The position numbers and the translations under genes are program-made. A stretch of 64,000 bases of DNA from JBCBUE01 sp039818285 (GTDB lineage: Bacteria > Planctomycetota > Phycisphaerae > Phycisphaerales > Phycisphaeraceae): NCBI GenBank assembly GCA_039818285.1, contig JBCBUE010000007.1:1-64000 (forward strand), in the 5' to 3' direction. Positions 24,863-35,138 of the stretch are shown here, in pieces. The stretch's first letter is position 1. Every line of letters begins with the position of its first letter. Under the pieces are notes generated by a model, which made no database searches, was not told the origin of the DNA, and saw only the letters and a list, made by a program, of their open reading frames with translations.

Positions 24863-27800
24863 GACGCGGCACCCTCGTGGAGACTCAGCCGAACGGTGAC
24901 GAGTTCGAACGGCATCAACGCGATCTCGACACGGCCGCGCTCATCGATCGGCAGTTCACCGAAACCGGTCTCGTTGAGGTCGCCGAGCTGAGCGGCCTTC
25001 AAGCGGCCGCCGTCCACTTCAATCCACACGGTGCCGCGCGCCCCGATCGTGTCGCAACCCCGGAGAATCAATCCGTCGCCGTCCTCGGCCCACTTGAAGC
25101 ATTGCGTCAGGAACCGCGTCGACGCCGATCCGTCCGCGTCGACCACGCGAACACGAGCCCGATCTTTGACAAAACCCGACGCGATCGGCAATGGCGGACG
25201 CGCAAAATTGCCGTAGACCCAGGGCGTTCGGGCCTCCTGCCAAGTCCCGCTGTGAGGGCACAGCGCCAGCGAGACGGCGTAACGACCGGTCTCGCCACGC
25301 GGATCCGGAGCGATTGGTGACCGCATCAGCGTCACGCCCATCTGGCTGCCGTGGCAAGAGAAGCCGTACCTGTCGCGTGCCATCAGCGTGAGCCCTTCGC
25401 CCGACTCGCTCAGGTCTACCCAACCCTGCGCCGGCACCTCGAAACGCGCGGCGTCCGCGAGCAGGTCTCGGTGAGTCGGCCGCGTGACGACCGCGACCTG
25501 GCTCGCGTACGTCGCCGTATCGCTCACGATCGCTGCATCCGCCACACCACGTAGCACGCATTGCCGCTCACGCCAGTCGAGATCGAGATCGATGTGGATC
25601 AGCGGCAGTCCATTCAATAGCGTGACCACCTGCCGAACCCGCGACGCGCCGATTGAGCCCTCACACACGCAACGCACGCCACCGGTCGACCGCTCGTAGC
25701 GCACGTCGACCCCCGCGAGCCCGTGGGCGATCGGCTTCAGCTCGTGCATCCGCTCGAGCAACCACGCGTCCTTCCCCCGGACGTGCGGTCGATCCTCGAA
25801 CAGCGCAAGCTCAAAGCCGCGATCGGCGAGCCAATCGCGACCGGACGCGCGATCAATGATCGACGCCAGCGCCCCGGTAGACTCATCAATCTGAACCACC
25901 CATCGATCGTTTCGCAGCGTATCGCTCGACACCTCCCACCGCAGCGGCGACGACGAAGCCTCGCCGACGGCAAACGGCGCCATGCGATCGATCACGTACT
26001 CCTCATCTCCGTCGAATGCTCGCCCCTCGAACGCCCAGCCGTTCGCGTTGAACCACACCAACTCAACGGATGGGCCCTGGCCGGATGCCTCGGCCAACAG
26101 CTCCAACCGCAGCTTCTCGAGACGCTCGGCCTCGTCTCGATTGGCCGGCTCGATCGAGGTGCCGGGCAGGACATCGTGGAACTGAGCGAAGAGCAGCGTC
26201 TCCCACTGAGCCGAGCGATCGACGCGCTTCAGCCCGATCGCGTCGCGAGCCTCTGCCGCGAGCAGCAGTCTTTCGTTGGTTGCGTTGAGCGTCTTGATCG
26301 CGGCCTGCGACGAGTACGTTCCGCGGTGGTGCTCCAGATAGAGCTCGTCGTGCCAGGTCGGCAGGTCATCGACATCGACGCGATCAATCAATTCATCGAT
26401 AAAATCCGACGGCGTCCCCGGCTCGACCCGCATGAACCCCGTCGCTCCGCGACGCAGCAGGTCCAGCCGACGCAGCATCGCTTCCCGCGGCCCGCCGCCC
26501 CCATCGCCGTAGCCGTATGGCATCAGCAGCGTCTGATTCGCCTCCTTCTGCTGGTAGTGCCGCCACGTCTGGTCGATCTCATCGACGGCCGCCTCCGTGT
26601 TGTAAGTGTGGATCCGGCGGTTGCTGCCCGGCGTCGTAAGAAAGTGCACCAGGACACTGCTGCCGTCGGCCCCGAACCACCGGAACGTGTCGTACGGGAA
26701 GCGGGTGTGGTCGTTCCAACTGATCTTGGACGTGATCAAGACCTCGATCCCGGCCTTGCTCATCAGCTGCGGCAGCGCCCTCGAGAAGCCGAAACAATCA
26801 GGCATCCACACGACGCGCGAAGGCGTCGGAACCAACTCGGCAAAGCGCCTTCGGCCGTGGGTGAGCTGGCGGATCAGCGACTCCAGCCCGGTGGCGTGCG
26901 TGTCCGGCTCGACGTACACCGTGCCGTCGGCGACGAACGTCCCGTCGCTCAACTTGGCTCGCACCCGCTCGGACAGCTCGGGCGCATCCTGCCGGATCCA
27001 GTCGTACAGCGGGACCTGGCCCTGCTGGAACTTCGCCCACGGGAATCGGTCCGACAGCGCGAGCTGCGCCGCGAACGTGCGTGCCGACTTGCGCCGCGTC
27101 TTGGTCCGAGACCACAGCCAGGCGAGATCGATGTGCGCGTGCCCGCAGGCAAGCAGCCGCTTCGGCGGGACGTGCTCGCCGTTGAACACACGACCCACCA
27201 GGGCCTGTCGGAGAGTCGACGCCGACGAACGCACGGTCGCGGAATCGTGCACCGCTAGCTGCCGCGCGGCGTCAAGCAACGCACGCCGAATCGCGCCCCG
27301 ACACGGGTTGGCCTCATCCAACGCGCGGTACACCGCCGAGGCCGTGTCGATGGCGACCGCCAGGTCGAACGTGGGCTCGTGAATCAACAGAACGTCCAGC
27401 CGTTCGAGACGCGACACCTCGGCCGACCGCATCGCCCCGGCCCCTTCGTCGCGCTCGACGTGCAGTTGAATCTTGCGTGACCCGCCCGCCAGCCTCGGAA
27501 CCCACACCGGCTGGCCGTCATCCCACATCGCGGTGCCGATGCCCGTGACCGGGTCGCCGTCGATCAGCAGCATCGACTCGCTGTGCCGGCCACACCGGAA
27601 GTGCACCGCCGGGCACGTCTCTGGCACCGCCGAAAGCGACACCTCGGCCTCGATCAAGGTGAACGGCTGATCTAGTGACACGCCCACGCCCATCTCGAAC
27701 GACGCGCCGATCGGCCGAGGCCTCAGCGATCCATCGCAAGCGACCGCGCGGGCCGGCAGCAGGTCTTCACGGTGAACCACCGCGATGTCGTGCAGATCGA

Positions 27801-27870
27801 CCACTCGCTCACGCAGGTACGCCAACAGCATGAGCGGGTCGGCGTCGCGTCGAAGGGGCGTCGGACTCAT
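24859..27870 (-). CDS. GH38 alpha-mannosidase (cytoplasmic)
   Basis: This is a protein of 1003 residues, normal for bacterial GH38, which removes terminal alpha-mannose with retention. The zinc motif GHAHIDLAW (H246, D248) and nucleophile D358 in WMPDCFGFSRALPQL are present. So are GYGDGGGGP and the EHHRGTYSSQ histidine site. The ATG at 27870 is 25 bp after the upstream sulfatase stop; a longer frame to 28107 would run inside that gene. No signal peptide is seen, so it acts on imported oligosaccharides. It overlaps manA by 4 bp. A second GH38 lies at 48222. Confidence 0.93.
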   Translation of the reverse strand: MSPTPLRRDADPLMLLAYLRERVVDLHDIAVVHREDLLPARAVACDGSLRPRPIGASFEMGVGVSLDQPFTLIEAEVSLSAVPETCPAVHFRCGRHSESMLLIDGDPVTGIGTAMWDDGQPVWVPRLAGGSRKIQLHVERDEGAGAMRSAEVSRLERLDVLLIHEPTFDLAVAIDTASAVYRALDEANPCRGAIRRALLDAARQLAVHDSATVRSSASTLRQALVGRVFNGEHVPPKRLLACGHAHIDLAWLWSRTKTRRKSARTFAAQLALSDRFPWAKFQQGQVPLYDWIRQDAPELSERVRAKLSDGTFVADGTVYVEPDTHATGLESLIRQLTHGRRRFAELVPTPSRVVWMPDCFGFSRALPQLMSKAGIEVLITSKISWNDHTRFPYDTFRWFGADGSSVLVHFLTTPGSNRRIHTYNTEAAVDEIDQTWRHYQQKEANQTLLMPYGYGDGGGGPREAMLRRLDLLRRGATGFMRVEPGTPSDFIDELIDRVDVDDLPTWHDELYLEHHRGTYSSQAAIKTLNATNERLLLAAEARDAIGLKRVDRSAQWETLLFAQFHDVLPGTSIEPANRDEAERLEKLRLELLAEASGQGPSVELVWFNANGWAFEGRAFDGDEEYVIDRMAPFAVGEASSSPLRWEVSSDTLRNDRWVVQIDESTGALASIIDRASGRDWLADRGFELALFEDRPHVRGKDAWLLERMHELKPIAHGLAGVDVRYERSTGGVRCVCEGSIGASRVRQVVTLLNGLPLIHIDLDLDWRERQCVLRGVADAAIVSDTATYASQVAVVTRPTHRDLLADAARFEVPAQGWVDLSESGEGLTLMARDRYGFSCHGSQMGVTLMRSPIAPDPRGETGRYAVSLALCPHSGTWQEARTPWVYGNFARPPLPIASGFVKDRARVRVVDADGSASTRFLTQCFKWAEDGDGLILRGCDTIGARGTVWIEVDGGRLKAAQLGDLNETGFGELPIDERGRVEIALMPFELVTVRLSLHEGAAS

Positions 27871-27895
27871 CGGACAGGCTCGGTGCTTCTCGGCG

Positions 27896-29287
27896 TCACG
27901 GAGTCTGCGTCGCCGGCGTGTCCATGTAGTCGGCCGTGCGGGCGTTCTCCAGCAGGTACCGCATCTGTTCGAGCACCTCGGCGTACGACGGGTCCTGCGA
28001 CAGATCGACGGTCTCGTCCGGGTCGTCGGCCGAGAAGAGCACGTCGTGACCCTCGTAGTACTGGATGTACGCGTAGTCCGGCGTGCGGATCGATCGGACA
28101 CGGGCACGGGACTCGCCCTCGGTGTGCCCGAACACGGTGTAGGCGATGCCGTCGGTCAACGCGTCGGGGTTCTCCAGTACGGGCACGAGGCTGTCGCCTT
28201 CCAGCTCGTGCGGCGGCTCAAGGCCAGCCAGCTCCATCATCGTCGGGTACATGTCGACCAGCTCGACGGGCGTATCCGACTGCGCGGGCTTCACGCCCGG
28301 GGCAACGATGATGAAGGGGATCCGCGCCGTCGATTCCCATTGGTTGAACTTCGACCACTGGTCGTGCTCACCGAGCGAGAAGCCGTGGTCGGAGAAGAAG
28401 ATCACCGCGGTGTTGCCCCACAGCCCTTCTTCGTCCATGGCCCTCATGATCTTGCCGACCTGCTCGTCCATGAAGCTGGTCCCCGCGGCGTACATGCTGA
28501 TGACCATGCGCTCCTCGTCGTCGTCGAGGATGGGGATCTGCCGCTGCCCCTCGAGCGGGCCGCGAGTGTTCGGTGGCGACAGGATGCCGTGCGGCATGAG
28601 CGGCATGTCATCGGGCGGGTGTGCGTCGAAAAACCGCTTCGGGGCGATCCAGTCGGCGTGCGGCTTGTGAAAGCCGGCCTGCAAGAAGAACGGCTCGTCG
28701 CCGCCGGCCTTCTCCTTGATCAGTTCGACGATGCGATCCGCGATCATCCCGTCGCCGAACCGATCGTCCGGCGCGTCCACTGCCTTCCAGCGGAAACGCT
28801 TGCCGATCTCGCCGGCGTGGACCACCGATGATTCATCGAAGTTGTCCTGCGGATTCGAAAACTCGTCGACGTCCATCGTGTCCTGGTACTGCTTGTGCTC
28901 GACCTTCCCGATGTTGGCGGTGAAGTAACCCGCCTGCTCGAAGGCCTCCGGGAAGAACTTGGCGTCCGCCAGCATCGGGTTCTCACGCGGCGGCATGCGG
29001 TTGGTCAGCACGCCGGTCGTCTCGGGGTAAAGCCCCGACAGGAACGACGCGCGCGACGGGTTGCAAATCGTGACATTCGTGTACGCCCGATTGAACTGCA
29101 CGCCCATGGACGCGAGGCGATCGAGGTTGGGCGTCTGCGTCCAGTCGGCGCCGTAGGCGCCCAGGTTGGCCCGCAGGTCGTCGACACCGATGACGATGAC
29201 GTTCCTGACCGGGGTCTGGGGCTCGGCGAAGGCGGACGTCGCTATGAACGTCATCAGCAGGACAAAGGTGGCGATGCTGCGATTCAT
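27896..29287 (-). CDS. Exported sulfatase, iduronate-2-sulfatase-like (Cys type)
   Basis: This is a protein of 463 residues of the S1 formylglycine sulfatase family, hydrolysing sulfate esters on glycans. A Sec signal peptide ends near SAFAEP. The metal-site start NVIVIGVDDLRANLGAYG resembles iduronate-2-sulfatases. The active-site motif is CNPSR with C75 the residue to be oxidised to formylglycine, followed by ASFLSGLYPETTG. A later FFSDHGFSLGEHDQWSKF supplies metal and substrate residues. The gene is 48 bp after another sulfatase and 25 bp before GH38. The substrate is unknown. Confidence 0.92.
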   Translation of the reverse strand: MNRSIATFVLLMTFIATSAFAEPQTPVRNVIVIGVDDLRANLGAYGADWTQTPNLDRLASMGVQFNRAYTNVTICNPSRASFLSGLYPETTGVLTNRMPPRENPMLADAKFFPEAFEQAGYFTANIGKVEHKQYQDTMDVDEFSNPQDNFDESSVVHAGEIGKRFRWKAVDAPDDRFGDGMIADRIVELIKEKAGGDEPFFLQAGFHKPHADWIAPKRFFDAHPPDDMPLMPHGILSPPNTRGPLEGQRQIPILDDDEERMVISMYAAGTSFMDEQVGKIMRAMDEEGLWGNTAVIFFSDHGFSLGEHDQWSKFNQWESTARIPFIIVAPGVKPAQSDTPVELVDMYPTMMELAGLEPPHELEGDSLVPVLENPDALTDGIAYTVFGHTEGESRARVRSIRTPDYAYIQYYEGHDVLFSADDPDETVDLSQDPSYAEVLEQMRYLLENARTADYMDTPATQTP

Positions 29288-29335
29288 ATCGATCTCTCAA
29301 GAGACTCATGTGTGATGATGTAGTAGCAATCGCCG

Positions 29336-30769
29336 CTACCAGCGCTCGCCGTTCTCGCGGCGCCACTCCAGGAACGACACGTCCCGATACTCGGTGGCGA
29401 CGGGGTGGCGATCCCGATGACGGAGTTCTTGGGCGAGAGGGTCTTCCATGCCCGAACGCCAGCTGCGATACAGCGATTCGAGTTCCGCCGCCGACTCCGG
29501 GTCGCCCGCGATCAGGTCGTTCTGCTCGGCCATGTCAACGCTCAGATCGAACAGGCCCGCCTGGCCACGGTTGGTGACGCGCTTGAGGTCGCCCACCCGC
29601 ACGGCCCAATGCTCTCGATCGTTCTGACTCTGAGACCAGAAGAGCTGATCATGCAGCCGATCCACCTCCCCCCGGGCGGCGGGGAGCAGGTTCTTGCCGT
29701 CGATCGGTCGGTCATTCGGCGCCTCGACGCCGGCCACGGCGGCAGCGGTCCCGAAGATGTCCATGCAGGTCACCGGCACCTCGGATTGCGTGCCGGCCTC
29801 CAGTTCGTTCGGCCAGACCACGACGAACGGTACGTGAATCCCGCCCTCGTACATGTGCTGCTTGAACGCACGCAACGGGTCGTTGGTTGCGTGGTTGGCG
29901 GTCGCGCCGCCGTTATCGCTCAGGAAGAAGATCAGCGTGTTCTCGTACAGCCCCTCCGCCTGGAGCGTGTCGATGATCTCGCCGATGCCTTCGTCCATGA
30001 TCTCGACCATGGCGAGGTACGTGTCGCGATCTTTGTCGCCCGTGTTGTAGCGCGCGATGTACTCATCCGGAGCCTGCAGCGGCGTGTGCGGGGCGTTATA
30101 CCCCACGTACGCGAAGAACGGCCGCCCCTTGTTCTGCTTGATGAAGTCGATCGCCTCTTCGGTGATGCGACGGGTGAGGTAGCCCTCGTCGTCGATCACT
30201 TCGTGACCACGACGGATGGCGTGGTGCACCGACTCACCCGGCGCGGGCGCGGCGAGGTCGAAGTAGTCATGCCCGCCGTGGCCCAGGAAGCCGTAGAAGG
30301 TGTCGAAGCCTTTCTCGACCGGGTTGTCTTCGGGCGCATAGCCGAGGTGCCACTTGCCGAAAACGCCCGATGTGTAGCCGGCGTCGCCGATGACGGCGGG
30401 GATCATAATCTCATCCGTCGGGATCCCCGCCCGGGAGTCGGAGGGCGCATAAAAGCCGAAGCGCTGCTGATAGCGGCCAGTCATTAGCGCGGCGCGGGTC
30501 GGGGCGCAGTTCGGGGCGGTGACGTAGCCCTGATTCATGATCACGCCGTCGCGTGCCAGCCGATCGATGTTCGGCGTCTTGGCGTGCTCGTCGTGATGCG
30601 GGTTGTAGGTCACGTCGCCGTAGCCGAGGTCGTCGGCAAGCAGGATCACAATATTGGGCTGCTCGGCACGCGCCGGCCCTGCCTGAATCGCGACGGCGAT
30701 CAAAGCGAGAAAAACCAGCGCGCGGGCGGCGGCCATCGAAATCGGGAAGAACGCGATGAAGCGTGGCAA
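29336..30769 (-). CDS. Exported sulfatase, arylsulfatase A-like (Cys type)
   Basis: This is a protein of 477 residues. I chose the TTG at 30769 because GGAGG (30776-30780) lies six bases upstream; an ATG at 30736 with no ribosome site is the alternative. Either start gives a Sec signal peptide ending near GPARAEQ. Family features are ILLADDLGYGDV, the motif CAPTR (C88) followed by AALMTGRYQQRFG, GKWHLG, and FFLSDNGG. This resembles arylsulfatase A/galactosamine-6-sulfatase-like members. It follows an AT-rich promoter region and leads the sulfatase-sulfatase-GH38-manA group. Confidence 0.9.
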   Translation of the reverse strand: MPRFIAFFPISMAAARALVFLALIAVAIQAGPARAEQPNIVILLADDLGYGDVTYNPHHDEHAKTPNIDRLARDGVIMNQGYVTAPNCAPTRAALMTGRYQQRFGFYAPSDSRAGIPTDEIMIPAVIGDAGYTSGVFGKWHLGYAPEDNPVEKGFDTFYGFLGHGGHDYFDLAAPAPGESVHHAIRRGHEVIDDEGYLTRRITEEAIDFIKQNKGRPFFAYVGYNAPHTPLQAPDEYIARYNTGDKDRDTYLAMVEIMDEGIGEIIDTLQAEGLYENTLIFFLSDNGGATANHATNDPLRAFKQHMYEGGIHVPFVVVWPNELEAGTQSEVPVTCMDIFGTAAAVAGVEAPNDRPIDGKNLLPAARGEVDRLHDQLFWSQSQNDREHWAVRVGDLKRVTNRGQAGLFDLSVDMAEQNDLIAGDPESAAELESLYRSWRSGMEDPLAQELRHRDRHPVATEYRDVSFLEWRRENGERW

Positions 30770-31101
30770 TGGAATCCTCCGAGCGGGATCGGCGACCGAA
30801 ACGAGAGTCAACGCTGGCGAGAGAGACATCAACAGAGTCTGATGAAAACCAGCCAATTTGTCAAATAATTTGTGTTTAATTGAATATAATTTATTGGTTT
30901 AATGCTGTTTTTTGATCACGGCAATGCCCTCCTCTTTCTCCCCGTCGCGGCGGCCATCCGATGCGTACTCACAGTCAGTTCACCGCCCAGCGGACACCCT
31001 GAACGCGGTCGAGCGCGACCGGCTCCACGACGAGGCGTCCACGGACCGCAACGCAATCCGCAGCCGGGGCCCACGAGAGACATGGCGAGCGGCGATGCCG
31101 G
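30770..31101 (-). promoter_or_regulatory. Intergenic promoter region upstream of the sulfatase at 29336
   Basis: No gene is evident in these 332 bases. The segment 30846-30910 is markedly AT-rich and contains TTATTGGTTTAA (about 30891-30902). A similar TGGTTTA element recurs upstream of other genes in this island. The remaining 190 bases are GC-rich and hold no hairpin terminator I can identify. A transcript for the next four genes (sulfatase, sulfatase, GH38, manA) probably starts here. Confidence 0.45.
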
Positions 31102-31992
31102 CTAGCGTTGAGTCGACGGAACGCGTGGGTCTCGGAATGACTTCACGGCTCGGTACGAGAACGCAAGGCCGTTGGGATAACGGTGCATGGGTTGATGGCC
31201 GAGAAGGCTCGCCGAGCCCGAGAGGTCATAGGTCGGTCGATCGGAATCTGCCTGCCGGCTCAGAGCGTACAGCACGTGGAATCCTGACCAAGGGCGCGTG
31301 ACCGTAGCCAGGAAGAACCGAGTGGCGTCGTCGTAGGCGAGAAACGCGTCTTGGGCCTGCTGACGAACCATCGCGTCGTGGTCATGTCGCGACCTGAGAA
31401 ACCAGCCGATGCGGACCGCGATCACGTCGATGCCGAAGCGATCGTGATACATCTCGCCGGCGTGCTCGGCCATGATCTTCGTCAGCGCGTACCAATTCCG
31501 AGCCCGTTGCTGCCCCAGTGATGGCGCCGCGGGGGAGGCGTCGTGTCTAGCCGTCTGGATCGTGGACGCGAGGATGATCTTTCGGATGCCGGCATCGACC
31601 GCTTGCTCCATGACGTGATGCAGCCCGAGGATGTTGGGCTCGAGCAACTCATCGGCGAGTGTCGCGCTGCCCGCGGCGTTGGCGGCGAGGTGGATCACGT
31701 GGGTCGCGCCCTCGCAAGCCGAGCGGATCGCGGCCGGGTCAGTCAACGAGCCAATGACGGTCGGGATCCCAGGCTCGCCCTGGCGAACCGGAACACGATC
31801 GAACCCGATCGTGTCAATACCGGCGTCGCGGAGCGCGGGACCAACGATACGCCCGACCAGCCCGCTCGCCCCAGTGATCAGAACGCGCGTCGTCGACCGC
31901 GCCGGAGCGTGGCGGCCGTCGAGCAGGAACGACGAGCGGCTTGGCGCCGATGACGAGTCGGCCAGCTCACCGTGGCTCGCTTCGTCAAGCAT
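31102..31992 (-). CDS. NAD-dependent sugar epimerase/dehydrogenase, uronate dehydrogenase-like
   Basis: This is a protein of 296 residues of the extended SDR family. VLITGASGLVGRIVGPAL is the NAD site, VIHLAANA the following strand, and NWYALTKIMAEHAGEMY holds the catalytic Tyr and Lys. The short size and a GWFLRSR segment resemble uronate dehydrogenases, which oxidise uronic acids to aldaric lactones. The first 30 residues are extra and of low complexity, so the true start may be further inside. It lies 24 bp after a sulfatase and probably shares its transcript. It may process a sugar acid released from the island's substrate. Confidence 0.8.
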   Translation of the reverse strand: MLDEASHGELADSSSAPSRSSFLLDGRHAPARSTTRVLITGASGLVGRIVGPALRDAGIDTIGFDRVPVRQGEPGIPTVIGSLTDPAAIRSACEGATHVIHLAANAAGSATLADELLEPNILGLHHVMEQAVDAGIRKIILASTIQTARHDASPAAPSLGQQRARNWYALTKIMAEHAGEMYHDRFGIDVIAVRIGWFLRSRHDHDAMVRQQAQDAFLAYDDATRFFLATVTRPWSGFHVLYALSRQADSDRPTYDLSGSASLLGHQPMHRYPNGLAFSYRAVKSFRDPRVPSTQR

Positions 31993-32016
31993 CCGACTGT
32001 CTTGACACCCCGCGGC

Positions 32017-33528
32017 TCATTCCTTGGGTTCCCAATAGAACTCCTCGCCGTTCGTCACCAGCCGCATCTGCTGCCGGGCGACCAGCCCGGGCTCGGCGAA
32101 GGTCGAGGGCGCCGCCGCGCGATATTCCGCTTTGACCGAGGCATAGGCAGGTTCATTGGCGACGTTGTGCCACTCATGCGGATCGGCCTGGACGTCGTAA
32201 AGTTCCTCGGCGTCGTCGCGGTACTTGATGTATCGGTATTGCGCGTCCATGATGGCGTATTCCTCGGGCACCATTCCCGGCAACAGCACCTTGCGGTCTC
32301 GGGCCTGAGACACGTCGCGGAGCATCGGCGCTAGCGAGACGCCGTCGCGCGACTGCGTGTCGTTGAGGTCGCACAGCTCGTCAAAGGTCGGCAGCATGTC
32401 GATCAGGCTGACCGTCGCGTCGATCGACTTGCCCTTCTCGATGCCGGGGCCCGCCCACATGAAAGGGACGTTGGACGTCCGCTCCCACAGCTTGTGCTTG
32501 CCCCAGTGCTTCTCGCCGCGGTGGTAGCCGTGATCGCTCCACAGCACGATGATCGTGTTGTCGGCGTTGGGCCCGGCTTCGAGCGCATCGAGCACGCGGC
32601 CGAGCATGGCGTCGGCGTACGTGATGCTGGCGAGGTATCCGTGGTGTGCGTCTTTCACGGCGCCGAGTTCTTCGAGCCGGCGTTGATGATTCAGTCGACC
32701 GTTCTGCTGCCTGCGGATCCGCTCGGGCAGGTCATCGATGTCGTTCTCGAGCATCGGCACATCTTCGATCGCGTCGCGGTCGTACATGTCAAAGTACTTC
32801 TGCGGCACGTAGTTCGGAAAGTGTGGCGCGTAGAGACCGACGGCAACAAAGAATGGCCGATCGTGCACGCGACCCACCTGTTCGGCGGCGTAGTTGGCCC
32901 AAATCGTATCGGCCATGGCCTCTTCGTTCTCGTTGAGGATCGGGCCCCACTCCATGTAGAGGCCCCCGGTAATCTCCCTGCCGGCATTGAACGGGCTGTA
33001 CGGAAACGGCTGTGGCAGGATTGGGCTGTCGAACGGCCAGCTCTTGAGTGGATAGGCTTGGAGACGCTGCTCGGGGGTTCTCGTGAAGAACTCCGTCCAG
33101 CCACGCAGGTCCACAAACCCTTCTCGATGGTGATACAGCTTGCCCACGCCGTACGTCGCGTAGCCGGCGTTCGCGAAGAGCATCTGAAGCGGGACGATGT
33201 CGGGGTTGTGTTGCGGGTAATACTGGATCGTGTAGCAGCCCGTGGTCGGGGCGAACCGGCCGGTGAAGATCGCGGTGCGTGACGGCGCGCAGTAAATCCC
33301 GGCGGTGTGGCCGTTCTGGAACGTCACGCCCCTCGCCGCCAGCCGATCCATGTTGGGCGTGATGGCCCGGTCCGAACCCATCGGCCCGATCCAGTCGTTC
33401 ATATCGTCGACAGCAAAGAATAGAACATTGGGGCGTTGCGGCTCGGCATGGCCGAGGCCCGGCAGAGATACCAGCGTTGCCAAGAGGCACAGAGCCAAAA
33501 CAGCACAGATTCGATTCGCAAGCTGCAT
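32017..33528 (-). CDS. Exported sulfatase, iduronate-2-sulfatase-like (Cys type)
   Basis: This is a protein of 503 residues. A Sec signal peptide ends near GLGHAEP. LFFAVDDMNDWIGPMG is the metal site. The active-site motif is CAPSR with C80 as formylglycine precursor, followed by TAIFTGRFAPTTG. A later IIVLWSDHGYHRGEKHWGKH has the family's metal ligands and basic residues. The VDDMNDW type start suggests an endo- or exo-sulfatase of the iduronate-2-sulfatase-like group. It is 56 bp downstream of another sulfatase and followed closely by the uronate dehydrogenase-like gene. Confidence 0.92.
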   Translation of the reverse strand: MQLANRICAVLALCLLATLVSLPGLGHAEPQRPNVLFFAVDDMNDWIGPMGSDRAITPNMDRLAARGVTFQNGHTAGIYCAPSRTAIFTGRFAPTTGCYTIQYYPQHNPDIVPLQMLFANAGYATYGVGKLYHHREGFVDLRGWTEFFTRTPEQRLQAYPLKSWPFDSPILPQPFPYSPFNAGREITGGLYMEWGPILNENEEAMADTIWANYAAEQVGRVHDRPFFVAVGLYAPHFPNYVPQKYFDMYDRDAIEDVPMLENDIDDLPERIRRQQNGRLNHQRRLEELGAVKDAHHGYLASITYADAMLGRVLDALEAGPNADNTIIVLWSDHGYHRGEKHWGKHKLWERTSNVPFMWAGPGIEKGKSIDATVSLIDMLPTFDELCDLNDTQSRDGVSLAPMLRDVSQARDRKVLLPGMVPEEYAIMDAQYRYIKYRDDAEELYDVQADPHEWHNVANEPAYASVKAEYRAAAPSTFAEPGLVARQQMRLVTNGEEFYWEPKE

Positions 33529-33584
33529 AAGGAAAGGTCCCGTTTGATATAAGGCTCAGTGAGATCGAGTCACGACGCGGGAGG

Positions 33585-35138
33585 TCAAGCGGGCGCCGTC
33601 GAAGCAAACGCATGAACCTCTTGCAGCTTGTCGCTCATCTCTCGCACGGTAGACGCCGCGGACAACGACTCCGCGATGTTGTGATGCTGCTGCGGGTCGT
33701 TCTGCATGTCATAGAGCTCGCGCGTGCCCGAGGTCTCCCACTCGGTGTAGCGGTAGCGATCCGTACGGATCGATCGGCCGTTCTTGTGATTTCGCTGCCG
33801 AACTGGGTCGCCGATCAGAACGGTGTAGGCGGCCTCGCGGAGCTGGTGCGACGGGTCTTGCATGACCGGGCGAAGGCTCTGGCCGTGCATCGCGTGCGGC
33901 TGATCGATGCCGCAGACATCGCAGAGCGTGGGGTAGAGGTCCACCATCTCTACCGGTGAAGTTGATCGGCTGCCGGGGTTGGTCACGCCGGGGACGCGCA
34001 CGATCAGCGGCACGCGGGCGGACTCTTCGAACAGCGTGGCCTTGCCCCACATGCCGTTCTCGCCGAGCGAGTAGCCGTTGTCACTCGACAGGATGACGAT
34101 CGTGTTGTCCCACTGGCCGGTGGCCTTGAGGCGATCCACCACGCGGCCGAAGAGGGTGTCGAGGTACGTGACCGAGGCATAGTACGCCTGGGCGATCTGA
34201 CGAGCCAGGGCGGGATCGTGTCGACCTTCCTCGAATCCAAAACTCTTGAATCGGCCCGACATGGCCGCGCGGGGGCGCGATTCCCAGCCCTGCCAGTACG
34301 GATCGAGCACCGGCACGGACTCGACGGGGTACATCTCGAAGAAACGATCCGGCGCCCAGAATGGCACGTGCGTCATGCCGAAGCCCAGCGCCGCGAAGAA
34401 GGGGCGATCGGCCTCCTCGTCGATCCAGCCTTCGACGTGCTGGGTCATCTTGCCGAAGTTCTGCTCGTTGTCGGTCATGCCCGACGGACCGTACACCGGC
34501 GGGGTCTGCGTGCTGTCGGGCGTGTTGTCCTGGATGTACCGGTCGAGCAACGCGCGCTTGGCGTCGGTGTCGGCGGGCCCGTTCTCTTGCTCGAACTGCC
34601 GGGTGAGCTGATAGGCAAAGACATCCTTGGTGTTGAGCTTGGATGGGGCGCCTGGCATCGCGTCCCAACCGGCGTCTCTGGGGTCCGAGTGGGCGTTGAA
34701 CAGCTTGCCGACGCGACCGGTCCAGTAGCCGTTGTTCTTGAACTGCTCGGGCATCGTCACGATGCCGGGCATCTGCTTCTGGAGCACGTCGCTGTTGTGC
34801 AGGTTGCCGGTGGTCTCGCAGTGCAGCCCGGTCATGAACGAGGCCCGCGAGGGACCGCAAACGGGGTACTGGCACTGGCAGTTCTCGAAAGTCATCGACT
34901 CGCGGGCAAAGGCGTCGAGGTTGGGCGTGATGGCGTAGTCGTCGCCATAACAACCCATGCGGCAGTTCAGGTCGTCGATGTTGAAGAAGACGACGTTGAG
35001 GCGGCGCGAGCCGTCGGCCTGACCGAACGCCATCCGCGGCCACAGCGAGGCCGCGCCGGCGGCCAGCGTGCCGCCCAGGAAGGCGCGCCGCGTGAGCGGG
35101 CTGCCTGGAGTGGGGTGTTGGATAGAGCGAGTGGGCAT
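33585..35138 (-). CDS. Tat-exported sulfatase (Cys type)
   Basis: This is a protein of 517 residues. The ATG at 35138 gives a twin-arginine leader (PLTRRAFLGGTLAAGAASLW), so it is probably folded and matured before export. FFNIDDLNCRMGCYG is the metal site, CGPSR the formylglycine motif (C94), and ILSSDNGYSLGENGMWGK the later metal region. This layout is iduronate-2-sulfatase-like. It is the first gene of a sulfatase, sulfatase, dehydrogenase group running to 31102, with an AT-rich promoter upstream. Confidence 0.92.
   Translation of the reverse strand: MPTRSIQHPTPGSPLTRRAFLGGTLAAGAASLWPRMAFGQADGSRRLNVVFFNIDDLNCRMGCYGDDYAITPNLDAFARESMTFENCQCQYPVCGPSRASFMTGLHCETTGNLHNSDVLQKQMPGIVTMPEQFKNNGYWTGRVGKLFNAHSDPRDAGWDAMPGAPSKLNTKDVFAYQLTRQFEQENGPADTDAKRALLDRYIQDNTPDSTQTPPVYGPSGMTDNEQNFGKMTQHVEGWIDEEADRPFFAALGFGMTHVPFWAPDRFFEMYPVESVPVLDPYWQGWESRPRAAMSGRFKSFGFEEGRHDPALARQIAQAYYASVTYLDTLFGRVVDRLKATGQWDNTIVILSSDNGYSLGENGMWGKATLFEESARVPLIVRVPGVTNPGSRSTSPVEMVDLYPTLCDVCGIDQPHAMHGQSLRPVMQDPSHQLREAAYTVLIGDPVRQRNHKNGRSIRTDRYRYTEWETSGTRELYDMQNDPQQHHNIAESLSAASTVREMSDKLQEVHAFASTAPA

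Noticed and set aside
27871..28107. Extended start for the GH38 mannosidase
   Set aside because: The added 79 residues lie inside the upstream sulfatase gene and are Arg/Thr-rich; ATG at 27870 fits the gene spacing.
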